From positions 113,319,501-113,383,500 of the forward strand of contig CM032233.1 in assembly GCA_019009955.1 (NCBI GenBank): a stretch of 64,000 nucleotides of DNA, given 5' to 3'. Source of the DNA: Riptortus pedestris. Taxonomy: Eukaryota > Arthropoda > Insecta > Hemiptera > Alydidae. The position numbers were made by a program, and so were the translations under genes. This document shows, piece by piece, positions 1 to 11,301 of the stretch; position 1 is the first letter of the stretch; each line of letters opens with the position of its first letter. Under the pieces are notes generated by a model that did not search any database, was not told the origin of the DNA, and saw only the letters and a list, made by a program, of their open reading frames with translations.

Positions 1-1730
1 GAGGCTCTGTAAATGGTCCATGGTGCTATACTTTGGCCGAAAACCTGCTTGTTCTTCATTGTGATCTGCATAGATGGATTTTATTATCCTCAGTCTCAGT
101 ATATTACAGAATAGTTTATATAGACACTGTGTGAGGGAGATAGGGCGATAGTTTCCAATGTTCTTTCTGCTGCCCTTTTTAAATAAAATAATCAATTTAC
201 TTTCTTTCCAGTCTTGAGGAATTTGACCTTTTTCCAATATTTTATTAAATAGAAGGGTCAGGGGTTCAATCAGTACATCTTTCCCCATCAGGATTAGCTC
301 ATTAGGAATGCCATCCGATCCTGCAGCTTTTTTCCATTTCAGTTTCCTTATGGCTTTTCCAACTTCTTCTTTCATAATGCTGAGGTCTTCCATTTTCCTA
401 TTACTTTTGCTTTCTCCCTCTATTTCTCTGTCAGGTTCTGCCACTGTGTTGTTTTCAGCCTCTTTGTCACAGTAAAGTTTTTCATAATATTGTGTCACTG
501 CTTCTACAATTTCTTCTCTCTTGGTAACTTCTCTTCCAGATGAAGACTTAATGTTGCTTATATATGATTTATTTATATTACCTATTTTTCTAAAAATCTC
601 TTTAGTTGAACTATTTGTATCCAAGTATTCATTTATAACCTTCTCCTCGTATATCTTAATATCATGTTTGATCTTTTTCCGGGCCAGTTTTCTGAGTTCC
701 ACATGTTGGATTTTCTGCTGGGGGGTTTTGTTTATGATTCTATTTAACTGTTCTCTATGTTCAATAATTTCCTTGGTCTCATCTGACAGTTTGCAACTTC
801 TTTTGGGTAAATTTATTTCTTTTTTGGAAACTTGTTGTAGCTCCTTGGCTGTTTTGAGGTTTTCCAGAATTTTTGAGTATATCCTTTCAACCTCATTTCC
901 TCCCTTTAAGTCAATTTTGGCAAAGAAATTCCTGAGATTTTTTTCGAACTTTGGCGATATACCTTTAGATCTACTAGCGCGATTTCGAATAAAAAAAACG
1001 TCTTCGGGATAATCATGTAGCCGGCAACCAGTCTGTGGTCAGAATCAAAATTAAAATTCCTGACAGGGCCAACACCCTTCACTGACTTTTTATTGGGGTT
1101 AAGAATATAGTCTATTTCGTGAGTTTCATAATTAGGGCTCCTCCAAGTCCACTTTTTTTCCCAAGACAGTTTATGGAAGCTATTAAGCAACTTCAATTGA
1201 TTCCTAAGGGCCAACTCCACTAATAGCTCTCCTCGTGAATTTCTAGGTCCTTTCCCATATTTTCCAACGGCTTCGCCATCTTCCACTTTTCTCCTACCGA
1301 CCTTCACATTGAAATCACCTAACACAGTGCAGAATCTTCTGTTTTTATTTCCTGCTAGAACGGTTTCCAGTTCCTCATAAAAATCAGTTATCTCATCCTC
1401 CGTGCTTGCAGAGGTTGGGGCATGAACCTGAATGAAAGTGTGAAGGATTCCCCTGAGTTTGATACTTAACTTGGCTATTCTAGGAGATATGCTTTGAAAC
1501 TCTGCCATATTCTTTCTTAATCTTTTATTAACAATGAATCCTGTTCCATAGTTTCCATTGACAGCGGCGCTATGAGCTAACAAGTTACCTCTTGATGTCT
1601 CCCCAATAAATTCAAAATTGCACCTTATTTCTGCTCGACCTATTATATCCCATTCTATCTTGTCAAGGGCCTCTTCTAATTTCGCCTGATTCCGTAGTGT
1701 TCTTGCATTTAGAGTACCAATTCTTGCCAA
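1..1730 (-). pseudogene. LINE ORF2: endonuclease plus N-terminal reverse transcriptase, frameshifted
   Basis: The first ~245 codons from 1730 form an EEP endonuclease: an opening N-A-R-T-L, the catalytic GDFN (VLGDFNVKVG), an HEIDYIL block and the terminal SDHRLV. At the T8 run near 986-993 the frame changes. Downstream, another minus-strand frame continues with a basic linker. It then shows reverse transcriptase motifs: KAAGSDGIPNE, DWKESKLIILFKKG, NYRPISL and EQAGF. The YxDD box and thumb lie beyond the left edge. The protein would nick DNA and prime reverse transcription of its own RNA. The single-base shift in a homopolymer could be real decay or a sequencing error. Confidence 0.85.
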
Positions 1731-1748
1731 TTTTCCTTTCTTTATTTG

Positions 1749-2590
1749 CTATATGGTTTGTTTCTTTTCCTTCTCTTGTTTCTTGTTGTTAGCTCTCTGA
1801 GGACTCACTCCCACCTGAGAGTCTGGAATATTTCCAGCTGTTTGTGTATTTAAAATTTCACCTTTGTCTTTTGAGTTTGAACTGTCTTCTTCCCGACCTT
1901 TCTGTTTTTTTCCAAAATATCTGTCAAGGCTACTAGGTCTCATTTTTAGTTTCTCAAAACTTTCCGATCTCTTTCTAAACCTCCTTTTAGGTGATTCCTC
2001 CTCCTCACTTCTCTGTCTTTTTACAGCTCTACTTTCTCTTTCCTTTCGCAGTTCATCCAAAGAAAACAGTTTCCCATTCACTAGAAGTTTGTCATGTCTA
2101 ATAGTTACTTGCTGTCCTTTCTTTTTCTTTTCAATGAAAAAAGGAAAAAGCTCAGCTCTAATTTTCCTAATTTCTTTGGTATAATCGTCTTTTATAACAA
2201 CATGTTCATAATTTTTATCTTCCAGCAAGCTCCTCTTCTTTTTCAGTATATCGTATTTCAATAACAATGATGAGAGCGTTACACGGGTCATTTTCGTATT
2301 TGAAGTAGATCTGATATCAAGAATATCATAAGTTCTTACTTTACTAATAAGAAACTTAAAGATTTCTTCTATTTCTTTCCTTTTTCCGGATTTATTTGAA
2401 GATTTCAAATTAAGGAGTATGAGGTTATATTTACGTTCAGCGTTCTTCGCATTTTCCAGTTTTTTGACCCTTTCTTTCAATCTCTTCTTTGACTTGTCCC
2501 AAATTTTTATCTATTTTTTCTTCCAGAACATCAAGTTTTGAGAGTTTTTCAAGTTTTTTTAAGAATTTCATCCAACTTGTCGGCATCCAT
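1749..2590 (-). pseudogene. LINE ORF1: coiled-coil/RRM-like RNA-binding protein
   Basis: The uninterrupted part (2480-1749, 243 residues) is highly charged. It starts with a coiled-coil-like stretch, then a compact ~100-residue block (starting RKYNLILLNL, ending IRKIRAELF) that looks like the RRM-type core of L1/RTE-like ORF1 proteins. A basic Ser/Arg/Lys-rich tail follows. No ATG opens this frame; an ATG at 2590 starts MDADKLDEI in another frame, so the N-terminus is broken by one or two indels in A runs. It sits 18 bp upstream of the endonuclease ORF on the same strand, as expected for the nucleic-acid chaperone of a LINE. The assignment rests on position and composition more than on exact motifs. 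Confidence 0.7.
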
Positions 2591-2600
2591 GGCGGCTAAC

Positions 2601-3513
2601 ACCTGTTGATATCGAGAATTATTTCTTTACACTTCAAAACTTCGCGTAAGGGCTTAAATTTTCTCGGCACTATGCAGATTTGCACTTTCCCGAACTAAAA
2701 CATTCATATAAGGTCAGAATATCACACTATTATATATCGTAATTTGCCGAAATGCCACTAACAGTCAGCTGACTGTCGACGGACTTTATTTATTAATAGC
2801 TAGATTTATTTCTTAATTAGTGTGTGTTGTTATTATGAAGAAACAGTCGTTATAACCTGCCTCAAGCCAAGGTTAGCTCTAATCCTTCAGCAGTAAAGGG
2901 TTATCAGTCAGCTGTGGAGGGAAGGAGGGGAGTACCGCTATGGCAATTGGGATGCGCAATGCACAATCAAGACGTCTTGCTCTTACCTCCGTAAAAATAC
3001 CGATTCTTTACACCTTTCTCCTTCCTTTAAAGTGTCACCTTTATTCCTGAAACTTCACCTCAAAGCACTAGTCACATTATTCCACTTATTGGTACAAGAT
3101 TTTTCACTGATAATTCACTTTAAACCACTCGAAAGTAATTTTAACACAGGGACGATCTTTACACCACGCCGGCTAAGGCCTTCATGCTTAGGTTAATGAA
3201 GTCTTTATATTTCCATTGTAAACCAGTTCTATTTTAAATTTTCTACAATGGGTAACTCAGCTATTCTTCAGGATGCAAAATAATGTTTTGCAAATACTCT
3301 TGGATTAGAAAATTTGAAATATTCATCTTTAAATGTGGGGTCCTAGCCATCAGTTCAAGAATTAATTTAATGAAAGTATTATACATTTTGGTTAAAACTT
3401 AAATTTTAGACTTATTTTGAATGGATAAATGCTAAACTGTGTATGAAACCATCTCTAGGAATAGTTATTTTTATTTATTTTTGTATTAGTGAGCAATCCT
3501 TTTTTTTTTTCAG
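2601..3513. other. Intronic sequence; possible LINE 5' UTR, nothing further recognised
   Basis: There is no ORF or recognisable repeat. The part up to about 3180 is less AT-rich than what follows and may be the 5' UTR of the flanking LINE. The last 15 bp are the pyrimidine tract and AG of the SNARE exon acceptor. Confidence 0.4.
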
Positions 3514-3630
3514 CATTGAAACTTAGAGGACTTTACGATACAGAAGAAACTACTGTTCTTGAATCAAAGGCTCAAGATGTAATTGACAAAAATTTAGAGC
3601 AAATGTTAAGCAGTATCCATCGACTAAAAG
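3514..3630 (+). CDS. Qbc SNARE (SNAP-29/SNAP-47 type), penultimate exon
   Basis: The exon is bounded by a T10-CAG acceptor and an AAAAG/gtatta donor; it carries 2 nt, 38 full codons and 1 nt. The product reads LKLRGLYDTEETTVLESK... and ends ...EQMLSSIHRLKG/D. This is the linker and start of the C-terminal SNARE helix of a SNAP-25 family protein. The phase joins cleanly to the exon at 8434. Such proteins supply two of the four helices of a SNARE bundle in membrane fusion; SNAP-29 types act in endosomal and autophagic fusion. Earlier exons, including the Qb helix, lie left of the window. SNAP-29 and SNAP-47 cannot be separated on this fragment. Confidence 0.75.
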
Positions 3631-4699
3631 GTATTACTTAATGAAATAGTTACTATTATGTTCTCTATAAATAATTTCGCATATTTTGTTTATTTAACTT
3701 GTATAAAAGATGTAACAGTTCACATGCTTTGTCTTTTTAAATTCTCTAGAAATGCTGCTAAGTTTTTTTGTTTGTTTTTTTATGATTGATAACTAAAGTA
3801 TTTGCTATACTTAGAGCCAACTCAAAGGCAGCAACTCACTTAAAGATTAAAAAGTTTGTCTCGCAGGGGCTGTGTAAACTAAGCAGATATCCCACATGCT
3901 GACTCATATGATAACTCATGTGATCTCATCTCACCACATATTCTCTATTTCTATGGGGGAAAAAAACAATGAGTAGAAGAGGGGAGGAGGGTTACTGAGG
4001 CTGAAAATAATTTGCTTATTACCTGAGTTACGAAAAAATGCATAGAATAACAATTGTAGAGTTTCAATAGTTAAACAAGATTGATCTTATTACATTTTAC
4101 GATCCGACTAATAATAACGGAGATATTTTGAATTTTCAAATTCCTCTCTCTCTCTAAATCCCTCTATTCCTGGTCCGATTTCTGTCAATCACAAATATGG
4201 TCTCTAGTGTTGAATAAAACGGTCAAATATCGAGTATGGTATGGATCAAATGAACATTTTCGAAACTATAACATGAAACCTTAAGTAATAATTCGTCATG
4301 GCACTACAAATTTGCATGTATCTCGCATCATAAAGGTCCCATGGAAATAATAGTCGGTATTCAAGCTTAGAATAAAGTGGTTCATGTTATAACAGCATAT
4401 TGTTTTAGGACATAGTGGGAATTTACGGAAAGTTAAAAACTAAAAATTCCAAATATCTCGGTTAGTATTAATCTTAGAGAAAATATGTATATAATAACAT
4501 TTATAGACAATTGAATTTACCATATGATTAGTTTTATACACTTTTTTGAGCCGTCGTATAATAACAGAGATATTTTGAATTTTTCCCTCTTCCCCGATCC
4601 GATTTTATGGTTTGAAACATTTAATATCGAGTTTGTTTTAATGATAAAACAATAATTGTGATCGCAAGAGTGGTAACAGACTAGAAAAAAAATATATAT

Positions 4700-4700
4700 C

Positions 4701-4738
<38 letters not shown>

Positions 4739-4778
4739 TAAAACAAAAAACCAGACACTCTGATTTCTCCTTATAATT

Positions 4779-4822
<44 letters not shown>
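4700..4822. repeat. CA and TA microsatellites
   Basis: (CA)n at about 4708-4733 and (TA)n at about 4783-4822 are the simple-repeat core of the surrounding Helentron-like element. Apparent short ORFs of Tyr-Ile repeats here are artefacts of the TA tract. Confidence 0.9.
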
Positions 4823-4826
<4 letters not shown>

Positions 4827-5260
4827 CCAAATCGAGAATGATCTGTGAATAAAACAGCTGCCCATTGCTCCTCTGTCATCTGGAAATGTTGTTCAGCAAA
4901 TATCCGACTTACCCTTCGATACCTTTCCAGGAGTTGGTGCCCTGTCGTGGGGTTTCTCAATTGAAGACCTTGCTCCCTCAGCCTCCGCCATATGGTGTCT
5001 GAGCTGAAGACAGTATTTCCGATGATTTGGAGCCTGACCTGAACCTCAGGAGTGGTTAAATGCCTGTTTCTCAAAACTGAGAGGGCAATAAATCGATCTT
5101 CTGATGATTTGTGGCCCTTGAACGGCCACTACCGGCCCTCTGCTCATAGCACCCAGTCTCTTCCAAACGCCAGAGTGCGTCATGGATAGTAGATCTTGCC
5201 ACTCTGAGGGGCCGAAAGAACCTTTTTCCTAGACTAGAAGGAAAAAACAACATTCAATAA
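4823..5260 (-). pseudogene. Tc1-like transposase fragment
   Basis: On the minus strand the order is an HTH-like region (VARSTIHDALWRLEETGCY), a frameshift near 5075-5090, then RNRHLTTPEVQVRLQ, a second HTH-like block (IWRRLREQGL) and the start of the catalytic domain (AAVLFTDHSRFGC). The LFTDxSRF box contains the first catalytic Asp of a DDE transposase; the Glu usual in 'DESRF' is His here. The sequence stops abruptly at the TA tract just after this box, so about half of the transposase is missing. It adjoins a TA microsatellite on the left and, about 250 bp further on, another on the right, as expected for TA-targeting transposons. It cannot be active. Confidence 0.85.
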
Positions 5261-5512
5261 TGAGTGTATACGTGTGGTTAAAAAATTAAAGACACTCAAA
5301 GGTACTAAAACAGTTTAGGAGAGTAGAGTCACGTGAAGCAGTCTCCAGACAAAAGGGAGCCTTATCTCTTGCCCTGTTAGTCCTGAAAGGATGAGTAATA
5401 GGCAGAGACCGTACTTACTCTGAATTAACCGGATTACCCACAAAATTGAACACAATACAGATAGTCTGCTTTTTACATAAAAATATGAAGTCTCTGGTTT
5501 TCTTTGCTGCTG

Positions 5513-5516
<4 letters not shown>
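5261..5516. mobile_element. Probable 5' non-coding part of the Tc1 insertion
   Basis: This unique sequence lies between the transposase N-terminus and the resuming TA tract, so it most likely belongs to the same insertion. No terminal inverted repeat was found to prove it. Confidence 0.35.

Positions 5517-5561
<45 letters not shown>
5517..5561. repeat. TA microsatellite
   Basis: An uninterrupted TA run immediately precedes the terminal block of the Helentron-like element. Confidence 0.9.
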
Positions 5562-5567
<6 letters not shown>

Positions 5568-6011
5568 AAACGGACCTCATTTTCGTCATCTCCTAGGTAG
5601 GATCGATGGACATAAGAAGGATTTTTTTTTTAAATCGCGCCATGAGAACATCCTCAATAGCTGATTTCCCTTCAGAGAGTCTGCTAAAAGTTAGGGTGCT
5701 ATTTCCTTATTTGGTGAGATATTTGTGATCTCTTCCTCTGATGACAAGTTATTCCTATCTGCTCCTGCCCTCTGGAGAATCTAAAATTCTTAAATGAGTT
5801 ACTGTGTATAGTGTTTTCAGCATCAATCTACTAGTTTTTCCTAATGAGCAATGGCTCTTAAACACTTTTATCATTTACCTTTTTTTTATTAAAATTATAA
5901 TGTTATTATTTATAACAACACAATTGAGACAAAAATGGAAGGCATACTCCTGATGAATATGCTGTACTTTCCGATTCTTTATTTTAATTAATACATCTGT
6001 GGCCTCAGGAA

Positions 6012-6905
6012 GGAGACTGACGCTGCTACAGAAGAAGTGTGCATGCGTCAAACGCCAGCAACTAACAGCTGTTATCGTGAAGCTTCCTCTTTCGAATATA
6101 GTGCCTCTTGCTTCTGTAAACAAATCAGTACAGCCGTAGCCTTCGTTCGCATTAGAGTTGTTTTTTTGTTTCGCCGGAAAAATGTTAAGTGTAACAGTAG
6201 AGCAACGAATTGTTGTGAAATTTCATGTGAAACTTGGAAAAACCGCTACTGAAACTTATAATTTATTGAAATAAGTGTATGGCAATGAATGTTTATCGCA
6301 TGCACGTGTTTTTGAGTGGTTTAAGCGAGCCAAAAAAGCTCGAATGAGCAAATCAAAATTCAAAGCAATGTTGATTGTTTTTTTCGATATTCATGGGATT
6401 GTGAACCTTCACTGGGTTCCTGAAGGTCAAACGATTAATCAACATTACTACCTTCACATTCTTGCTGAACTCTGCGAAAGAATAAGGAAAAAACGACCTG
6501 AATTGTGGAAGGACAAGTCATGGGTTCTCCACCAAGACAATGTGCCGGCTCATTCCGCATTGTCTGTTAAGAGGTTTCTAGCCAAATTCAGCATCCCAGT
6601 GTTAGACCATCCGCCTTATTTGCCGGATCTTGCGCCGTGCGACTTCTATCTGTTTCCTAAGGTGAAACTGCATTAAAAGGAACAAGATTTGAGTCTGTTG
6701 AAGCTGTGAAAGAGAAAGTGGCACGCGTCCTGAAGGAGCTGACAGAAAAAGACTTCCAGCACTGTTTCGAACAATGGAAGGTTCGCATGGAGCGTTGTAG
6801 GGATAAAGGAGGGGTGTATATTGAAGGTGATAATAAGTAAAAATGTATGAAATAAAAATAAAATGTTTTACAACGTCAGTCTCGTTATTTAATAGCCACA
6901 CCCCG
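6012..6905 (+). mobile_element. Mariner element with internal deletion
   Basis: The right end carries a mariner-type terminal repeat (cagtctcgttatttaatagccac, cut at the TA of ccgta). The left end keeps only the inner part of the repeat, ggagactgacg. Length is about 0.9 kb against the usual 1.3 kb because the middle of the transposase is gone. It lies in the SNARE intron, about 320 bp beyond the Helentron-like element. Confidence 0.8.
6182..6840 (+). pseudogene. Mariner (DD34D) transposase, deleted and frameshifted
   Basis: Reading starts MLSVTVEQRIVVKFHVKLGK, meets an in-frame TAA after about 30 codons, then resumes with HARVFEWFKR. It jumps directly to ARMSKSKFKAM, so roughly 100-120 residues, including the first catalytic Asp, are missing. 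The remaining catalytic part is clear: WVLHQDN (second Asp), then 34 residues, then LAPCDFYLFPK (third Asp), which is the mariner DD34D spacing. A one-base shift at about 6673 breaks the tail, which continues in another frame to EGDNK and a stop at 6840. The related HsMar/SETMAR-like family cuts and pastes at TA sites; this copy cannot. Confidence 0.9.
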
Positions 6906-7015
6906 TATTTTTAAAGTGGGAAAAGGGTGATGTAGTATGAACACCTTCTTTAACTGTTGTAGATTACTCTTTTCTTATTACTATAATGGTTAATGTGTTA
7001 TTAATCTGAACATCA

Positions 7016-7113
7016 GGGTCCCAGTGGCCTTGCGGGTTAAGGTGTGGGTACATCTACCACTACCCCAAGCTGAACGTAAACTTACATGCAGGTTCGATCC
7101 CTGTCAAGGGAGA
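7016..7113 (+). repeat. tRNA-derived sequence (tRNA pseudogene or SINE head)
   Basis: The start (gtcccagtggccttgcggg ttaagg) resembles a class II tRNA D-arm with an A box, and ggttcgatccc is a good B box. The ends (gtccc / gggagac) can partly pair as an acceptor stem. Length is about 90-95 nt, Leu/Ser-like, but the middle does not fold into a clear anticodon arm, so a functional tRNA is unlikely. Confidence 0.5.
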
Positions 7114-8433
7114 CATTAGTTAGTTTTGTTTTGCTCACAGAGCGTGCTAGTGTCGCAGTGTTTATGGATCAGCAGGAGTCTAAAGAGTATATTCAGCCCC
7201 TCGAGGTGACTATTGATTATAACTCTCCTAGATTCCATCCACAGGCAGGCTGAAAATTCATTCCAGGTCCTCCTTGGATAATGGAGATTGTACGTCGAGT
7301 TGATAATTCACTAAGTAAAAAAGTAAAAACTCTGATCATGAATCCTTTGAGTCTTACTCGGAGGGAGGGGGGGGGGGTTAAGGATCTTAAAGGTCTATGG
7401 TGTCTTCTAAAAAAAAGAAATCTGTACATGAGGAATATAATTGAAATAAAGGGTTAACATTGTGTACAAAAGTGCCCTTATCTGTTAACTGAACAGCCTT
7501 GTTGAGCCGCCTTCTCGTTGCAAGGCTGGTATTTGATGTCCTGAGATGACTCCCTAGAGTCTGAAGATGCTAGATTGGTGAGGATGATGCCTGAGAACTA
7601 GTCTCATGAATGCAGCTAGAACACTCAGGGTGAACTGAACATTGGCCAGAGATTGGCAGTAGGAGCAGCAGGAGAGAGGGCGTTGTGCTGGCTTTAGTGT
7701 TGTATCGATAGAAGGTGACTTTAGATGATGTTGATAAGGCCAAGGCACTCGGTCACAAGCTGGGTAATTCACCAAGCAAGTGCCCAACAAAACACTTTTT
7801 ACTTGACTCTATATAATATCACAAAGCAAATGAGAATGCTCTGAATATTCTATAACAACATCAATGCTCTGTAATATAGTTTGTGAGTAGACCTATCCAT
7901 TTGGGAACATTACATATTTTATTATTATTAAAAAATTGCTGTCAGCTAGCTCTACTTATAATTTGCATAAGGTATGCTTTTATTTATTAGCTCTGATATT
8001 TAGACAATATTTTTAAATCCATCTACCTTTTTTTTTTGTTTCGTTATTAGTTAATCACATTTGCCTATTTTAAGAAATAATTATGTTACTTAGTAAAGAG
8101 CTTCCTCCAACTATACAATGATTTTCCTCTCAACACCCGGCCAGGTTTATAAAAATATGTCACAATCAAGACCTAAGAGCTGCTATTCTTTTCATATTAT
8201 TGTACCCAATAAAATTCATGAGTTTCTTGTCTTCAAAAAGTGAGTTTTGGGCTTCTCTCTTCTATATACAATAACCTTGCCATCATATACATTAACTTCA
8301 AATTCGTGTGTGATGAAATCCTTGTAACTTAAAATATCCTTATTTCCATTGCATATTTTCTGCATGATATTTTATTGAATAATTTTAATGATAAAATTCT
8401 TTATTTTATTGACTTGTTTCATTTCTTTTTCAG
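7114..8433. other. SNARE intron remainder, nothing recognised
   Basis: No protein similarity, splice-flanked exon or terminal repeat was found. It ends in the pyrimidine tract of the last SNARE exon. Confidence 0.4.
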
Positions 8434-8564
8434 ATTTGTCTTACACCTTAGGAGATGAAATCGAATCACAAAATGACCTCATTGAAAAAGTTATTGATAA
8501 AACAGACAAAGCTGATACCTCCATTAAAAAACAAAATAAAGATATGACAAAGCTTCTTAAATGA
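8434..8564 (+). CDS. Qbc SNARE (SNAP-29/SNAP-47 type), last exon with stop
   Basis: An acceptor tttttcag precedes the exon, and the split codon G|AT gives Asp. The 42 residues continue the C-terminal SNARE helix: LSYTLGDEIESQNDLIEK, followed by DKTDKADTSIKKQNKDM and a terminal KLLK before TGA. The heptad pattern and the Gln in ESQND fit the ionic zero layer of a Qc helix. No transmembrane segment or Cys cluster follows, so the protein would be soluble or peripheral, as SNAP-29 and SNAP-47 are. The intron of 4.8 kb between the two exons is filled with transposons. Confidence 0.8.
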
Positions 8565-9164
8565 AAATTTATTCCTATAAATTTATTTATTTTTGTTAAT
8601 CTTTGTATACTATAAAATTGCCAAGTATTATAATGTTGAAAAAAAAAAATCTCACCAATATTTTATATTTGTAATGGTACAATTATATTTTTGTTGTAAA
8701 GTATATGTATTATTCTTGTTTTCTCTTGTATTTAATAATTCTAAATTATATATACATATATATATTTAAATGTACAAATTAAATATGTTTGAAATGAAAT
8801 GTACGGCCTAAATATTTGTTTTTTCCTCATTAGTCAGGAAAATGTTTTTGAAATTTATCCTATTTTCTAGCATAGTTGTAGAAAATTTCAAAGCATAATT
8901 GATTCTAATGTGTTAGTGTAGTATGTGTATAATTTCAATATTGTCATGTGAGTATGCCCCATTCCTTCTTCATCATCTTATTCCAACATGCCCTGAATTC
9001 ATCCTAAAATTTAAGCACTATGCTATATTGGTTTTAATAAATGCCCCCCCCCCCACCTCATCTTTCTGTCCCTGCCTTTCTCTATCCCCCTCTTATGCAT
9101 TTTTCTAATACATCGTTATTATATATATAATTGTGGTGATGTTTCCGACCAGATTATATTTTTG

Positions 9165-9623
9165 TATGGTGTTGTTATTGTTTTTGGAGTTTTGGTCACA
9201 ACATAATAGCTTTCATAGAACATGAAAATAGCTTTAATAAAATTTAACAATAATTGTAATAACACATAACAATTGCTCTAACATAATATAATAGCTGCAG
9301 CATAATAATTATAATATAGTTCAACAAACAAAAGACAATATACTATAGATATATAAAAACATAAGGCTGTGACCCTGCTCCTAACCAGTAGTCCTAAGTG
9401 TCAACAGTATGTGCTGTAGTTTTTAAGTATCTTTAGTCTTGGTAAGTAAAAATAGCATAAACACCCTCTGTTACACTCTATTTTAATAACAATGTGCAAT
9501 ATTATAAAGTAGTACCTGTATTTTTACAGCCCTGAAGAAGGGACAATAAGTATTCTCGAAATATCGGCATAAACTAAGATTTTTTCACCAACATTGACCA
9601 AAACTCCAAAAACAATAACAATA

Positions 9624-9628
<5 letters not shown>
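9165..9628. repeat. 34-bp inverted repeat around ~400 bp (snap-back or MITE-like)
   Basis: The left arm starts tatggtgttgttattg and ends agttttggtca (9165-9198). The right arm (9595-9628) is its reverse complement with one mismatch in 34. The interior is AT-rich and non-coding. The right arm runs into a (TA)n tract at about 9627-9672. Near the right arm, ctgaagaaggg...ctcgaaatatcgg resembles the CTGANGA/CGAAA phrase common in Penelope-like repeats, but no hammerhead fold is evident. Confidence 0.7.

Positions 9629-9672
<44 letters not shown>
9626..9672. repeat. TA microsatellite
   Basis: About 23 TA repeats adjoin the right arm of the inverted repeat. Confidence 0.9.
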
Positions 9673-9677
<5 letters not shown>

Positions 9678-10559
9678 GGTATTCTCAATTTCCTTCCAGA
9701 GAGAGATTTGAGATTGATTCAATAATGAGCATTGGTGAAGATCCTGACGAGTACTGAAAATTAACTTTAGCATAGTGTGAATCCTCCCAACACTTAAGTA
9801 AAACTATGACTGTTCATATGTATGAGAACATGTCATTTAATAAACTTTAATTTTAATATTTTAAATATAGTTTGTATTATATTATTTCTATAAGGGTGTC
9901 AAATGATAAAAAGGAATTTACTCAAGAAGCGTGCATTCTGTCAAGACCAGCAGGGAAAATTCATATAGGGTAATCAGATCAAGGCTAGGTGAACCCAGTA
10001 CTTCAAGAATATTCTATATCCAAAGACGGTGTAGCAGCTCTGTCCAGATTAACAAATTTAGTAGTAATGCAAATAAAGGAATCTAGGGAGGCATTGCAGT
10101 CACTATTAATACCAAGCATGCTTATCAGATTGATGAGGGTGACTGGAAGAGATATTTTCCTAGGTCAAATCAACATCAACAATATATAATTATATTCCAG
10201 CATTGGTTGGTGGTCAGATCAGTACTAAATATATTGTTTGAAATAAGAGACAGAATATGAGAACCTCTTGACAGACAGGTGGTGTTGTTGATTTGTGGGG
10301 TATCACATTTCCTGGTTATAGCATGTCCAAGTAGCCGCAGGAGATAATAACCTTAACAAGTATAAAGATCAGAATGGTGGCATGGACCAGGTGCTTATAT
10401 GTCTTACTGGAAGATCTTCAATTTAAAAGTCCATCCAGCAAGGCAAAGGGGAATTATGAACTAGTAGCTTTTAACACATTTAATTTCTAGTTTCTCAGCA
10501 GCTTCAAGCCATTGACTGTGAGAAATTAGTCAAAGACCTGAATGCTCTGTTTGTCAAAA

Positions 10560-11301
10560 GACCGCCATGGAGAGGCTGCGTAAACTAAGCAGATTTCATC
10601 TCATCACATATTGTCTATTTTCATGTAAAAATTTGACAATAAAAAGGTTGTGGTGGGGGCGGGATATTGACAGCTGAAAACAAGAATGTACAAATAACTT
10701 GCTTAATACTTGAGATACAAAAACATTTACTGGAAAATAATTGATGATGCCATAACACTACGTATTTTTATGTATCTCTTGCTGTAAACATGAAAACAAT
10801 ATTTGGTATTTAAACTTGCAATAAAGTGGTTCATAATATAACAGCTTTTTGCTAATGACATTAGACGGAGTGGGAGTTTGCTGAAGGCTGAAAGCTAAAA
10901 AAATCAAATAACTCCGTTAATATTAAAGATAGAGAATAAATGAATATATCAAAATTTATAGTACATTTTATTTGCAATAAGATTGGTTCCGTACAGTTTT
11001 CCGGTCTGATGCATAAAAACGGAGGTATTTAGAATTTTTAAAATTCCCCCTCTAACCCCCCCTCCCACTGGTCGGATTTTAACCATTAACAAACCTTATC
11101 TTTAGTTTTACATAAAATGTTTAAATATCGAGTTTGGTAACGATCAAACAAAAATGATAACTGCTAGAATGAAATTATATATATACAAACAGTTTTAAAA
11201 TGGCCTCATTTTCGTCATTTCCTGGGTAGGATCGATGAAGTTTTCAGGAAATTTTACAAAAATTGCTTCATGAGTAAGACCTCAATAGCTGATTTCCAGT
11301 A
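10560..11301 (-). mobile_element. Helentron-like element (HINE), decayed
   Basis: It starts with the hairpin-end block (gaggctgcgtaaactaagcagat) and carries the family body (taaatatcgagtttggtaacg, gatcaaac). A very short TA tract (11176-11184) follows. The element then has cctcattttcgtcatttcctgggtaggatcgatg and ctcaatagctgatttcc, and breaks off before the usual palindrome and ctgctaaaa. Confidence 0.75.

Larger units (their letters stand above)
1..2600 (-). mobile_element. Non-LTR retrotransposon (LINE), 5' part, continuing off the left edge
   Basis: Read on the minus strand, the order is ORF1, an 18-bp gap, an apurinic-type endonuclease, then reverse transcriptase running off the window. 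This is the standard order of a two-ORF LINE. The endonuclease resembles RTE/'craniofacial development protein 2'-like domains. The element lies upstream of the SNARE exon at 3514, probably in an intron of that gene. It carries at least two frameshifts at homopolymer runs, so this copy is probably dead but recent. The 5' limit is uncertain; the first plausible ATG is at 2590 and some 5' UTR may reach further right. Confidence 0.85.
3854..5689 (-). mobile_element. Helentron-like non-autonomous element (HINE), split by a Tc1 remnant
   Basis: The hairpin end (cgcaggggctg, then aaactaagcagat) is at 3854-3895. The body contains the family's marker phrases (ttaatattcaag-like, tccgac, gatcaaa). A CA tract and a TA tract follow (4708-4822). 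After the Tc1 insert a TA tract resumes (5517-5561) and is followed by the other terminal block, acctcattttcgtcatctcc, ending ctgctaaaa at 5689. Both ends match complete copies at 58-61 kb. The element lies inside the SNARE intron. Confidence 0.7.
8565..10559. other. SNARE 3' UTR and intergenic DNA
   Basis: Very AT-rich sequence follows the SNARE stop; no clear AATAAA plus GT-rich element could be chosen as the polyadenylation site. The only structure seen is the inverted repeat at 9165-9628 and its TA tract. A 66-codon frame at 9989-10189 has no recognisable feature and is not called. Confidence 0.4.

Noticed and set aside
521..1012. 163-codon + strand frame
   Set aside because: It is the antisense shadow of the LINE endonuclease and reverse transcriptase on the minus strand.
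4638..5074. Frames with long Tyr-Ile runs at TA tracts (also at 5446, 9585, 50196, 59269, 59796, 61129)
   Set aside because: They are translations of TA microsatellites and have no protein-like sequence outside the repeat, apart from the Tc1 fragment, which is annotated separately.
7016..7113. Functional tRNA gene
   Set aside because: A and B boxes are visible, but the anticodon arm does not fold and the acceptor stem has mismatches.
9530..9575. Second hammerhead ribozyme (ctgaagaaggg...ctcgaaatatcgg)
   Set aside because: No complementary stem II between the two core parts could be drawn.
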